NCBI GenBank assembly: GCA_948146395.1
Contig: OX411544.1
Span: forward strand, 33,996,457 to 34,060,456
DNA: 64,000 nt
Source of the DNA: Fragum whitleyi
Taxonomy: Eukaryota; Mollusca; Bivalvia; Cardiida; Cardiidae
Reading direction: 5' to 3'
Shown here: positions 1-11,990 of the stretch, one piece after another
Numbering within the stretch: the first letter of the stretch is position 1
Layout of the letters: the number at the start of each line of letters is the position of its first letter
Position numbers and translations under genes: made by a program
The notes under the pieces: generated by a model
Databases searched by the model: none
Seen by the model: the letters and a program-made list of their open reading frames with translations, nothing else
What the model was told of the DNA's origin: nothing

Positions 1-321
1 TTCCTTGGGTGACCCTCTTCTAAAGTTGTTCTAGAAATTTGGATTGGATGAGATCCACTGGATCAATAGAATTCAGGTCAGCGGTTTATGGTCATTCTGG
101 TCCTCTTGTTTCAAAGTGATATCTATATGGTTTTCTTCCTTGTAATTTTACATATTCGTTAAATAATTTCATTGCTTCATAAGTCAGTTTCAACTTAGAA
201 AAAGTCAGAATTCCTTTTGAATGCTGTTCACTTTCATTACCTTCTATTTTCAATATCTCTCTTTCAAATCTTGAGATTTTTAATCCAGTGGAGCGATACA
301 GGCCCTCTTGGGCCTCTTGTT
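1..321 (+). mobile_element. Right part of a family B element inserted in family C
   Basis: The segment matches the right half of the complete element at 14047-14814 and ends with the family B right end: CCAGTGGAGC, then a GGCCC..GGGCC hairpin and CTTGTT at 316-321. Directly after it the family C core resumes in mid-unit (CTCAGGTTCTAA). At about 75-110 it also carries a family A-type right end. Confidence 0.75.
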
Positions 322-924
322 CTCAGGTTCTAATAGATGGATACCAATTAAATTTTACATGAATGATCCTTCGGTGACCCTTTATCAGTCTACTAAAAAT
401 TATTGTGATCAGATGAAAAATATGTATTTTATGGGCGGAGGTCATTTCTCTATATGTTATATAGTGGAAACTTTGCAAATCGTTTTCTCAGAATCTAACT
501 GATAGATATCAACCAAATTTTACATGAATGATCCCTGGGTGACCCTTTATCAGTCTACTAAAAATTATTGTGATCAGATGAAAAATATGTATTTTATGGG
601 CGGAGGTCATTTCTCTATATGTTATATAGTGGAAACTTTGAAAATCATTTTCTCAGAATGTAACTGATAGATATCAATCAAACTTCATTAGTATGATCCT
701 TGGGTGATCCTTTATCATTCAGCCAAAAACTATTGTGATTTTACAAAAAGTATGTCTTTTATGGGCGGAGGTCATTTCTCTATATGTTATAAAAGTGGAA
801 ACTTTGAAAATCATTTCAACATCAGTAGAAGCCAAAATATCTAAAAATCTAGTCAAAACTTAGATTTGCTATTACAAGAAATTCAAGCCTGTGGAGCGAC
901 ACAAGCCATTCATGGCTTTCTAGT
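322..924 (+). mobile_element. Family C element, right portion with about 168-bp tandem units
   Basis: About three and a half copies of a roughly 168-bp unit (ATGGGCGGAGGTCATTTC in each copy) lead to the family C right end: GTGGAGCGACACAAG, hairpin AAGCCATTCATGGCTT, and CTAGT. The left part is interrupted by the family B copy and lies outside the window. Confidence 0.8.
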
Positions 925-1260
925 AAAAATTTCTATACAATTTTACAGTTTTCAATAGCTTTTGGTTATTATTTCTTTTAAAATTGGAAAATTCCTTTGG
1001 ATTTATTAGTTTACATTGATTTGTTTAATAACGTTGTTAATTTGAATTTTAGTACACGCCTGAATGATCACTTTTTTTCGAATTTTCCGGTCGGGTGGAC
1101 TCGCACATGGGCCGTTCTCATGATCTGGGGAGAGTCCATTTGCTTTCGTGCTCACGTCGGATTATTCCAGTTTTATACCTGAGTGTTTGCGCCCAACATG
1201 ACCTTAGTAGTCGACGAGCCGTAAAGCAATATTCATTCATTCATTCCAATCATAGAAAAG
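925..1260. other. Unassigned; short ATTC run
   Basis: No gene was recognised. The stretch ends with GTAAAGCAATATTCATTCAT and a short ATTC run at about 1230-1248, which resembles the 3' tail of a SINE or LINE, but I could not identify a body. Confidence 0.35.
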
Positions 1261-1261
1261 C

Positions 1262-1697
1262 CTTGCAGATTCTGTAGAAGCCATATTTTCTTAACAATCA
1301 ACCTGAACATGGTCAGAATGAATGTCATTATCAAATCTAGGTCAAGTTTAAAATGGGTCTATTGGGGTCAATCATTAGGTCATGGGGTCAAATCTTCAGA
1401 AAAAACCTTATACATGTTTGCATTCAAGAGGCAATGTTTTTTGCTCAATCAACCTAAAAATTGGTCAGAATGATATTCTTAATAAAATCTAGGCCAAGTT
1501 TGAAATCAGGTCAAGTGGGGTCAAAAACTAGGTAACTTAGTCAAATCTTAGAAAAACATTGTAGACACTCTAAAACCTTAATTTTTTGCGCAATCAAACT
1601 GAAATTGGTCAGCATTCATCATCCTTTTTCTAAATCTTCTTTAAACAATTTTAGACAGTTCATTCAGGTGAGAGATTTAGGGCCTCTATGGCCCTCT
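1262..1697 (+). mobile_element. Diverged, left-truncated family A element
   Basis: Two to three diverged copies of the 145-bp family A unit (GTAGAAGCCATATTTT, CAATCAACCTGAA) lead to a family A right end (TTCAGGTGAGAGATTTAGGG, then GGCC..GGCC and CCCTCTT). No left end is present. A younger complete copy begins exactly at this right end. Confidence 0.75.
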
Positions 1698-3950
1698 TTT
1701 TAGCTCACCTGAGCACGAAGTGCTCAAGGTGAGCTTTTGTGGTCGCGTGATGTCCGTCGTGCTTCGTGTGTCGTCAACATTTACCTTGTAGACACTCTAG
1801 AGGTCACATTTTTTGCCCAATCAACCTGAAATTTGGGCAGAATGATTGTCTTGATGAAATCTCGGACAAGTTCGAAATTGGGTCAAGTGGGGTCAAAAAT
1901 GAGGTCATGGGGTCAAATCTTCGAAAAACCTTGTAGACAATCTAGAAGCCATATTTTGTGCCCAATCAACCTGAAATTTGGTCAGAATGATTGTCTTGAT
2001 GAAATCTCGGACAAGTTTGAAATTGGGTCAAGTGGGGTCAAAAATGAGGTCACGGGGTCAAATCTTAGAAAAACCTTGTAGACAATCTAGAAGCCATATT
2101 TTTTGCCCAATCAACCTGAAATTTGGCCAGAATGATTGTCTTGATGAAATCTCGCTCAAGTTTGAAATTGGGTCAAGTGGGGTCAAAAATGAGGTCACGG
2201 GGTCAATTCTTAGAAAAACCTTGTAGACACTCTAGAGGCCACATTTTTTGCCCAATCAACCTGAAATTTGGTCAGAATGATTGTCTTGATAAGGACAGGT
2301 TTGAAATTGGGTCAAGTGGGGTCAAAAATGAGGTCACGGGGTCAATTCTTTGAAAAACCTTGTAGACAATCTAGAAGCCATATTTTGTGCCCAATCAACC
2401 TGAAATTTGGTCAGAATGAATGTTTTGATGAAACCTCGGACGAGTTTAGAATTGGGTCAACTGGGGTCAAACACTAGGTCCTGGGGTCAAATCATAGAAA
2501 AACCTTGTAGACACTTTAGAGGCCTTATTTTTTGCCCAATCAACCTGAAATTTGGTCAGTATGATCATCTTGATGAAATCTCGGACAAGATCGAAATTGG
2601 GTCAAGTGGGGTCAAAAATGAGGTCACGGGGTCAAATTTTAGAAAAACCTTGTAGACAATCTAGAAGCCATATTTTTTGCCCAATCAACCTGAAATTTGG
2701 TCAGAAGTATTGTTTTGATAAAATCAAGCACAAGGTTAAAATTGGGTCAAGTGGGGTCAAAAATGAGGTCACGGGGTCATTTCTTAGAAAAACCTTGTAG
2801 ACACTCTAGAGGCCACATTTTTTGCCCAATCAACCTGAAAATTGGTCAGAATGATTGTCTTGATGAATCTCTGAGAAATTCGAAATTGGGTCAAGTGGGG
2901 TCAAAAATGAGGTCACAGGGTCAAATATTGGAAAAACCTTGTAGACACTCTTGAAGCCATATTTTGTGCCCAATCAACCTGAAATTTGGTCAGAATGATT
3001 GTCTTGATGAAATCTCGGACAGGTTTGAAATTGGGTCAAGTGGGGTCAAAAATGAGGTCACGGGGTCAATTCTTTGAAAAACCTTGTAGACAATCTAGAA
3101 GCCATATTTTGTGCCCAATCAACCTGAAATTTGGTCAGAATGAATGTCTTGATGAAATCTCGGAGGAGTTTAGAATTGGGTCAACTGGGGTCAAAAACTA
3201 GGTCCTGGGGTCAAATCATAGAAAAACCTTGTAGACACTTTAGAGGCCATATTTTTTGCCCAATCAACCTGAAATTTGGTCAGTATGATCATCTTGATGA
3301 AATCTCGGACAAGATCGAAATTGGGTCAAGTTGGGTGAAAAATGAGGTCACGGGGTCAAATTTTAGAAAAACCTTGTAGACACTCTAGAAGCCATATTTT
3401 TTGCCCAATCAACCTGAAATTTGGTCAGAATTATTGTTTTGATGAAATCAAGCACAAGCTTAAAATTGGGTCAAGTGGGGTCAAAAATGAGGTCACGGGG
3501 TCAATTCTTTGAAAAACCTTGTAGACACTCTAGAGGCCACATTTTTGGCCCAATCAACCTGAAAATTGGTCAGAATGATTGTCTTGATGAAATCTCTGAC
3601 AAGTTCGAAATTGGGTCAAATGGGGTCAAAAATGAGGTCACAGGGTCAAATATTGGAAAAACCTTGTAGACACTCTTGAAGCCATATTTTGTGCCCAATC
3701 AACCTGAAATTTGGTCCAATTGATTGTTTTGATGAAATCTCGGACAAGTTCGAAATTGGGTCAAGTGGGGTCAAAAATGAGGTCACGGGGTCAATTCTTA
3801 GAAAAACCTTGTAAGCAGTGTAGAGGCATCATTTTTGCCCAATCGACCTGAAATTTGGTAAGAATTCTTCATCCTTTCTAAATCTACTTTAAACTATTTT
3901 CGACAGTTCATTCAGGTGAGCGATTTAGGGCCACTATGGCCCTCTTGTTT
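1698..3950 (+). mobile_element. Complete family A element with a 145-bp tandem core (Helentron-like)
   Basis: The left end is TTTTTAGCTCACCTGAGC, followed by its inverted copy (a hairpin around CACGAAGTG) and a CGTCGTG-rich stretch. The core is about 14 tandem units of 145 bp. The right end is TTCAGGTGAGCGATTTAGGG, hairpin GGGCCACTATGGCCC, and CTCTTGTTT. Left GCTCACCTGA and right TCAGGTGAGC are inverted repeats. It has no transposase or helicase, so it is non-autonomous. Assignment to Helentron-type rolling-circle elements is inferred from end structure. Confidence 0.8.
1780..3835 (+). repeat. Tandem array, 145-bp unit, about 14 copies
   Basis: Each unit contains GCCCAATCAACCTGAAATTT, GAAATTGGGTCAAGTGGGGT and AAAAACCTTGTAGACA at 145-bp spacing. 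Unit starts advance by 145 bp (1833, 1978, 2123, 2268, then 2407 after a deletion). Overlapping open frames of about 82 codons recur once per unit, but 145 is not a multiple of 3 and there is no sign of protein function. Confidence 0.95.
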
Positions 3951-4580
3951 TCTTCAACACTTCATATATAGCTAAACCCCAAAATCATCAAATAAATAAT
4001 GCATGATGGCTAAAACTGTTTTCCCCTTCTTGCCTTTCCCTTGTTTCTATTTCCTTAATAAAATATATATTGTGTACTTAAAGACTATTTCAAAAAAAAA
4101 AAAAATAATAATAAAGACTGGGACTAATTAAGTAAATACTAAAGGTTCTGTCATTATGTTGAGCCCTTGACCAGCTTAATCTTAACCCTTAATCTTCTTT
4201 CTAAAATATTTCTATTGCTAGTCCAAGACTGAATTTTTAATAGTAATGGCTGGTATATCATTGTTGTTACCTGGCTGTGACCTGTGACCATTTTTCTTAA
4301 ATATTGAATAATTTGGGGAAGAACTGTGTTGAGTCAATACTTAAAGTTGGTAGATGGTTTTTGATTCAGGCATTATGTAAACCCTTGACCCAAACTAGAC
4401 CTTTGACCAACTTTCTAAAATATTTTATCATAAGGTCTAAGGCTTTATCAAATCTGTTGGTGTACGATGTCTTTGATTCTGGCATCAAGTTGAACCCTTG
4501 ACTCAGACCAAGACCCTTGACCTTCTTTCTTAAATGTATTATTATAGAGTCTTGGACAGTCGTTGACAATCTTTAAAACT
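3951..4580. repeat. Diverged tandem repeat with CCCTTGACC motifs
   Basis: After a poly-A/TAA run at about 4091-4115, diverged units of roughly 120-190 bp repeat GAGCCCTTGACC..CTTTCTTTCTAAAATATTT (about 4162, 4378, 4492). No ends or genes were recognised. Confidence 0.55.
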
Positions 4581-5822
4581 TCTTCTTTTCCTGAACCACT
4601 GGGCAATTTTCAATGAAACTTTGCCAAAATGATCATTGGGTAACCCTCTTTAATAATTGTACGCAAAATTCTGATTGGCCCAGGCATTTTTTCACTTTAA
4701 AATCTTTAAGCATTATCTCAAGAACCACTGGCCCGATTGAAATGAAACTTTCTCAGAATGTTCCTTGGATGACGCTCTTCATAAATTGTTCAGGAAATTT
4801 AAATTTGCCCTTTTTTTAGCCCAAAATCTTTGAACTTCAACTCCTTAACCACTGGGCCAATATCGATGAACCTTTTACATAATATTCCTTGGGTGACCCT
4901 CTTAAAAAATTGTTTGCTAAATTTTGGTTGACACATAAATATTTTCGTGGCATGTTTTTAGCCCAAAATCTTTGAACGACATCTCCTCCTGAAGGATTGG
5001 ACTGATTTCAATGAAACTTTCCTAGAATGTGTCAATGGTGACCCTCTGCAAAAATTGTTTCCGAAATTTTGATTATCCAATATATTTTATATGGCGTTGC
5101 TTATTTTGAGCTCAAAATCCTTGAAAAACATCTGCCAAACCACTGCGCTGATTTCAATGAAACTTTACCAGAATGTTCGCCCAATGACCTTCAAAAATTG
5201 ATTGTGAAATTTTGATTGGCCCATAAATATGGGTGTGGCAGGGTGTGGGTTGTTTTGAGCCCAAAATCTTTGATCTACATCTCCTGAATCAATGGCCCAA
5301 TTACCATGAAACTTTCCCAGAAATGTTCCTTGGAAGACTGTCTTCAAAAATCAATCGTAAAATTTTGATTGGCCCATTAATATGGCATGGCAGGTCATGA
5401 CTTATTTTGAGCCCGAAATCTTGGACGAAATTACCTCCTGGACCACTAGACCGATTTCAGTGAAACATTTCCAAAATGATCCTTGGGTCACCCTTTTCTA
5501 ATCTTTTTTCCAAAATTTTGATTTCGAAATAAATAAAGGCGTGACTTTACAAGAATGTTACTTAAGGAACCCTCTTCAAAAATTGTTCCGAAATTTTGAT
5601 TGGCCAAAAAATTTGGGTGAAGCTGAATTTGAGCTGCAAATCTTCAAACATCTTCTGTATTGTATGAAAAATGTCTTTTATGGGCAGTTATTTCTATATA
5701 TGTTATATAGTGGAAAATCATTTTCAACAACCCAAAGTATATAAAAAATCTCAAAACAGATTTGCTATTAGAAGAATTTCAAGCCCGTGGAGCAACTCGA
5801 GCCATTCATGGCTTTCTAGTTT
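4580..5822 (+). mobile_element. Family B-like core joined to a family C right end
   Basis: From 4580 to about 5640 there are diverged family B core units (CCTGAACCACTGGGC, TTTCAATGAAACTTT, TTGATTGGCCCATAAATATG). From about 5660 the sequence is the family C end (CTATATATGTTATATAGTGG, then CCCGTGGAGC, AAGCCATTCATGGCTT and CTAGTTT at 5822). No left hairpin is present. It may be a true chimera or a C element with a later B insertion or deletion. Confidence 0.65.
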
Positions 5823-6960
5823 AAAAGCATTTACTTATCTATACCCTACAATATTTTTATAAGTGTAAAAAAAACCACAGGAATGTTACATTAAGTTTCT
5901 GTGTAGGAAAGGGTTAAATTAGCCGCCACAACATTTCTGCTAGTGGTAGAATATAAACAGTGCCCACTTTAAGAAATAAACTGAACCACAAAGGAAACGT
6001 CACACTATTCAGGTCTGTAGAAAATAGAGAAAATGAGAAGACATTTGTTGTGCTTTGATGACAAAAAATTCAGTGTTACAGCAAGAATAGCCGATATGTC
6101 AAATTTGTGCTTGGCTGTTAAAAATTGGTTGTGCACAGCGTTGGTACTCCCTTCTTTAGATGGGAAGAATTCCCAAATTGATTTTTCCAAAATCAAATGT
6201 TCCCTATTTTATTGAGTTGGCCCTGGTGATAAAACAGCCAAAGAAGTATCAAGTGTCGGTATCAATTTCATTAAGAAAGCCTCCAGGATTCCATTTCTGT
6301 GAATAAAAATGCACATAAAGAATTCTTGCACTAGAATCAATCTTGCTTTTTGTGACAGATATCAGTTATCGACCTATAGTTGTAGAACATTTAGATAATA
6401 CAGACAGCTCGTATTTGAAGTAAGAAATGGAACACACAAATTTCCAAGAAAATTCGGTTGTTCGACAATACCTTTGGAATTAGTCTCCAACGTAGCACTA
6501 AAAAGTCCTCAAAATTCTGTCTTCAGACAAACGCAACCATTCAGAGACCATTTCGCCAACCACTGCCTCAATTTGACTATAAGTTCAGTTTCGCCATAAT
6601 ATGAGGGCCCATATTTGGAGCCTGACATAGACAAACGTATCGCCGTTTTCTCAACTATTGCTTTTTGAAAAAAAAACTTTTTCATTGAAAAGTAAAAAAA
6701 AACACTGCCAGCAAAAAGATTCAATGAAAATGAAACTGTTCTAGTGGGACACTTCTTTTGGGGTTTAGTATAGTATTCTCATGACTTGTGTAGTTAGGAA
6801 ATGATAAAAAGTGTATCAAGAGAAAAAATAACATTTTATTATTGATCAGTAAATTTAATAATAGTAAAGAATTAGTTCACGATTATAAGAGAGCTCTAAT
6901 CTTTAGAAATAATAAGATGCAAACTCAATTAGGAATAGCCACGATCTTGAGTTTCTGTCT
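5823..6960. other. No recognised feature
   Basis: AT-rich sequence with scattered stops in all frames. I see no gene, no clear terminal repeats and no tandem structure. Confidence 0.6.
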
Positions 6961-8882
6961 TTTGTTAGCTTACCTGAACTCGAAGTGTTGTGATCTATCA
7001 ATGTCCAGCGTCTGTCTGTCACAGCGTCAACAATTTCTTTAAACGACATCTCCTAAACATCTGAGTCAAAATCAACAAAACTTGGAGATATTCCTTGGGT
7101 GGTCCCTTGTTAAAATTGCTAAAGTGGGAAGGATCTGTGCGATATCTTGGGAAAAGGGGCCTTAATGACAATTTTCTTGTATACAATCTAGTGGCCACAA
7201 ATATGGCCCGATCTTCATGAAACTTGTATGGTCAGAATGTTTGTCATGTCTCAAGGATGAACCCTTTTGAAAATGGAAAGGATCTGTGCCATATCACGTG
7301 AAAAGGGGCCTTAATGACATTTTTTTTTTTTTTACACTCTAGAAGCCACAAATATAGTCCAATCATCATGAAACTTTGTCAGAATGTTTGTTGGGTCATA
7401 AGGATGATTTCTATTGAAAATGTTATGGATCTGTGCCATATTATGGGAAAAGTGGCCTTAATGACAAGTTTCTTGTAAGAGGTCCAGGCGACACAAATAT
7501 GGTCCAATCTTCATGAAACTTGGTCAAAATAATTGCCAGATCACAAGAATGAACTCTGTTGAAAATGGGAAGGATATATCGCAGAAAAAGGAGTTTTAGT
7601 GATAATTTACTTGAAATAACTCAAATGCCAACAAATATGGCCCAAACTTTGAGAAATTTGGTATTATGTAGATATTAACTTCTTTATGACATCTGCCTTT
7701 TTAGTTCACCTGAGCACGAAGTGCTCAAGGGAGCTATTGTGATCGATCTGTCCAGCCTCCATCTGTCCGTCATGGCGTCAACTTTTTCTTTAAATGACAT
7801 CTCCTCCTAAACTTATGGGTCAAAATAAACCAAACTTGGCAGAAATATTTCTGGGTGGTCCCTTGTAAAAATTGCTCAAATGGAAAGGATCCGTGCCATA
7901 TCACGGGAAAAGGGGCCTTAATGACAAATTTCTTGTTTACACTCTAGAAGCCACAAATATGGTCCAATCTTCATGAAACTTGGTCAGAATGTTTACTAGG
8001 TCATGAGGTTGAACTCTATTGACATTGGGATGGATCCGTGCCATATCACAGAAAAAGGGGCCTTAATGACAATTTTGTCAACAATTTCTTTAAACGACAT
8101 CTCCTCCTAAACTTTTAAGTCAAAATCAACCAAACTTGGCAGAAATATTCCTTGGGTGGTCCCTTATGAACATTGCTCAAATGGAAAGGATCCGTGCCAT
8201 ATCACGGGAAAAGGGGCCTTAATGACAAATGTCTTGTTTACACTCTAGAAGCCACAAATATGGTTCAATCTTCACGAAACTTTGTCAGAATGTTTGTAGG
8301 TCATGAGGATGAAGTCTATTGACATTGGGAAGGACTCGTGCCATATCACAGTAAAAGGGGCCTTAATGACAATTTTGTCAACAATTTCTTTAATCGACAT
8401 CTCTTCCTAAACTTATGGGTCAAAATCAACCAAACTTGACAGAAATATTCCTGGGTGGTCCCTTATGAAAATTGCTTAAATGGAAAGGATCCATGCCATA
8501 TCATGGGAAAAGGGGCCTTAATGACAAATTTCTTGTTTTCACTCTAGAAGCCACAAATATGATCCAATCTTCTTGAAACTTGGTCAGAATGTTTGTTAGG
8601 TCATGAGGATGAAGTCTATTAAAAATGGGAAGGATCCGTGCCATTTCACAGAAAAAGCCGCCTAAATGACAATTTTGTCAACAATATCTTTAAACGACAT
8701 CTCCTCCTAAACACGGGAAAAGGGGCCTTAATGACAAATTTCTTTTTTACACTCTAGAAGCCACAAATATGGTCCAATCTTCATGAAACTTGGTCAGAAT
8801 GCTTGTTAGGTCATGAGGATGAAATCAATTGAAAATGGGAAGGATCAGTGCCATATCACAGAAAAAGGAGCCTTAATGCCAA

Positions 8883-10160
8883 TTTTTAGCTCACCTGAGC
8901 ACATCGTGCTCAAGGTGAGCTTTTGTGATCATTGAATGTCCGTCGTGCGGTGTGCGTCGTTCGTCGTCCGTCGTGCGTCGTCATGCGTCAACAATTTTAG
9001 TGTTTACACTCTAGAGGCCACAAATATGATCCAATCTTCATGAAACTTGGTCAGAATGTTGGTCAGGTTGCAAGGATGAACCCTATTGAAAATGGGAAGG
9101 ATCCATGCCAAATCACGGGAAAAGGGGCCTTATGACCAATTTTCTTGTTTACACTCTAGAGACCACAAATATGGCCCAATCTTCATGAAACTTTTTCAGA
9201 ATGTTGGCCAGGTCACAAGGATGAACCCTATCGAAAATGGGAATGATCCATGCCATATCATGGGAAAAGGAGACTTATTGACAATTTTCTCGTTTATACT
9301 CTAGAGACCACAAATATGGCCCAATCTTCATGAAACTTAGTCAGAATGTTGGGCAGGTCACAAGGATGAACCCTATTGAAAATGGAACGGATCCGTGCCA
9401 TATCACGGGAAAAGGGGCCTTAATGACAATTTTCTTGTTTACATTGTAGAGGCAACAAATAAGGCCCAATCTTTATGAAACTTAGTCAGAATGTTGGGCA
9501 GGTCACAAGGATGAACCCTATTGAAAATGGGACGGATCCGTGCCATATCACGGGAAAAGGGGCCTTAATGACAATTTTCTTGTTTACATTTTAGAGGCCA
9601 CAAATAAGGCCCAATCTTTATGAAATTTGGTCAGAATGTTTTGCAAGTCAGGAGGATGAACCCTATCGAAAATGGAAAGGATCCATACTATATCAAGGGA
9701 AAAGGGGCCTTATTGACAATTTGTTTTTAAATTGTCTAGAAGCCACGAATATGGCCCAATCATCATGAAACTTGGTCATAATTTTGGCCAGGTCACAAGG
9801 ATAAAACCTATTGAAAATGGGAAGGATCCATGCAATATCATGGGAAAAGGGGCCTTAAAGACAATTTTATTGTTTACTTGCTAGAGGCCACAAATATGGC
9901 CCAATCTTTATGAAACTTGGTCAGAATATTGGTCAGATTATAAGGATGAACCCTATTGAAAATGGGAAAGATCCATGTTATATCACAGGAAAAGGAGTCT
10001 TTATGATAATTTTCTTGATGTTACTCTAGAGGCTACAAATTTCATGAAACTTGGTTTTTTGTAGAAATTATCCACTTTATGACATCTGCCTATTTGATTG
10101 ATGAGATGTCGGTCAAAAATACTCAGGGGAGCGATCTAGGACCATCTGGGTCCTCTTGTT
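8883..10160 (+). mobile_element. Third-level family A element, complete
   Basis: The left end TTTTTAGCTCACCTGAGCAC has a strong hairpin and is followed by a CGTCGT/CCGTCG-rich stretch at 8938-8990. The core has about seven units of 145-150 bp with GAAAATGGGAAGGATCC. The right end is CTCAGGGGAGCGATCTAGG, an ACCATCTGGGT hairpin and CCTCTTGTT. The host element resumes at once with GTTTACTCTCTAGAAGCC. Confidence 0.85.
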
Positions 10161-10904
10161 TCGTTTACTCTCTAGAAGCCACAAATATGGACCAATCATC
10201 ATGAAACTTTGTCAGAATGTTAGTTAGGTCATGAGGATGAACTCATTTGAAAATGGAAAGGATCCGTGCCATATCACAGGAAAAGGGGCCTTAATGACAA
10301 TTTTGTCAACAATTTCTTTAAACGACATCTCCTCCTAAACTTTTAAGTCAAAATCAACCAAACTTGGCAGAAATATTCCTTGGGTGGTCCCTTAAGAAAA
10401 TTGCTCAAATGGAAAGGATCCGTGCCATATCATGGGAAAAGGGGTCTTAATGACAAATTTTTTGTTTACACTCTGGAAGCCACAAAATTAATATGGTCCA
10501 ATCTTCATGAAACTTGGTCAGAATGTTTGTTAGGTCATGAGGATGAAGTCTATTGAAAATAGAAAGGATCCGTGCCATTTCAAGGAAAAAGGGGCCTTAA
10601 TGACAATTTTGTCAACAATTTCTTTAAAGGACATCTCCTAAACTTATGGGTCAAAATCAACCAAACTTGGCAGAAATATTCCTTGGGTGGTCCCTTGTAA
10701 AAATTGCTTAAATGGAAAGGATCCGTGCCATATCATGGGAAAAGGGGTCTTAATGACAAATTTCTTGTTTACACTCTAGAAGCCACAAATATGGTCCAAT
10801 TTTCATGAAACTTAATCAGAATGTTTGTTAGGTCATGAGGATGAAATCAATTGAAAATGGGAAGGATCCGTGCCTTATCCCGGGAAAAGGGGTCTTAATG
10901 ATAA

Positions 10905-11990
10905 TTTTTAGCTCCACTGGCTGAAGGCCAGCGAGCTATTGTCATGGCGGTGTGTCCGTCGTGCGTCCGTCCGTCCGTCCATGCGTCCGTGCGTGCGTAA
11001 ACTTTTTCTTTAAACATCTTCTCCTCCCAAACCAATGGGCGGATTTTGATGAAACTTGGTAGAAATGTTCCTTGGGTGACCCTCGTCTAAAATTGTTAAA
11101 GAAATTTTGATTGACTCCCAAATATGGGTGTGGCAGGACGTGGCATTTTTTCACTTTAAAATCTTTAAAAATCTTCTCCTCCTAAACCATTGGGCCAATT
11201 TCAATGAAACTTGGCATGGATGTTCCTTGGGTGACCCTTTACCTAAGTTGTTCAAGAAAATTTGATTGATCCCCAAATATGGGCGTGGCAGGGCGGGGCT
11301 TATTTTGAGCCCAAAATCTTTGAATGACATCTCCTCCTGAACCACTGGGCTGGTTTCAACCAAACTTTACCAGAATGTGCCTGGGGTAACCCTTTTCAAA
11401 AATTGTTCCTATAATTTTGATTGGTCCCTAAATATGGGCGTGGCAGGGCGGGGCTTATTTGAGCCCGAAATCTTTGAACGACATTTCTTCCTGAACTATT
11501 GGGCCGATTTCAATGAAACTTTTCCAGAATGTTCCTTGGGAGGCCCTTTCCAAAAGTTGCTCTTAAAATTTTGATTGGCCCATAAATATGGGTGTGGCAG
11601 GGTGGGGCTTATTTTGAGCCCGAATTCTTTGAAGGACATCTCCTCCTGAATCACAGGGCTGATTTCAATGAAATTTTACCAGAATGTTCCTTCTGTGACC
11701 CTTTTCAAAAATTGTATGTGAAATATTGATTAGCCCATAAATATTGGCATGTCAGGGTGTGGCTTATTTTAAGCTCAAAATCTTTGAACTTCATCTCCTG
11801 ATGAAGGTTGGGCTGATTTCAATGAAACTGGAGAATTTTGGTGCAATGTAAGCCATACCCATTTAATTGATATAAAATAGGTCTTAAGAGATTTCAAAGT
11901 GTCGTTTCATTCAAAGAAAAATTCATTTAACACTAAGTCTAATGATGTTAAAGCCAGTGGAGCGATACAGGCCCTCTTGGGCCTCTTGTT
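10905..11990 (+). mobile_element. Family B element, complete, inserted in family A
   Basis: The left end is TTTTTAGCTCCACTGGCTGA with hairpin CTGGCTGAAGGCCAG, then CCGTCCGT repeats at 10960-10990. Core units of about 150 bp carry TGGGCGTGGCAGGGCGGGGC. The right end is CCAGTGGAGCGATACAGG, hairpin AGGCCCTCTTGGGCCT and CTTGTT at 11990. The family A host resumes with GTTGTTTACTCTCTAGAAGC. Confidence 0.88.

Noticed and set aside
1833..3669. Series of about 82-codon open frames with similar proteins (MVRMIVLMKSR type)
   Set aside because: They are one frame of a 145-bp tandem unit read repeatedly. Units differ by indels and substitutions without codon bias, and 145 is not a multiple of 3.
1780..3835. 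CRISPR array
   Set aside because: The units are contiguous tandem copies with no unique spacers, in a eukaryotic setting.
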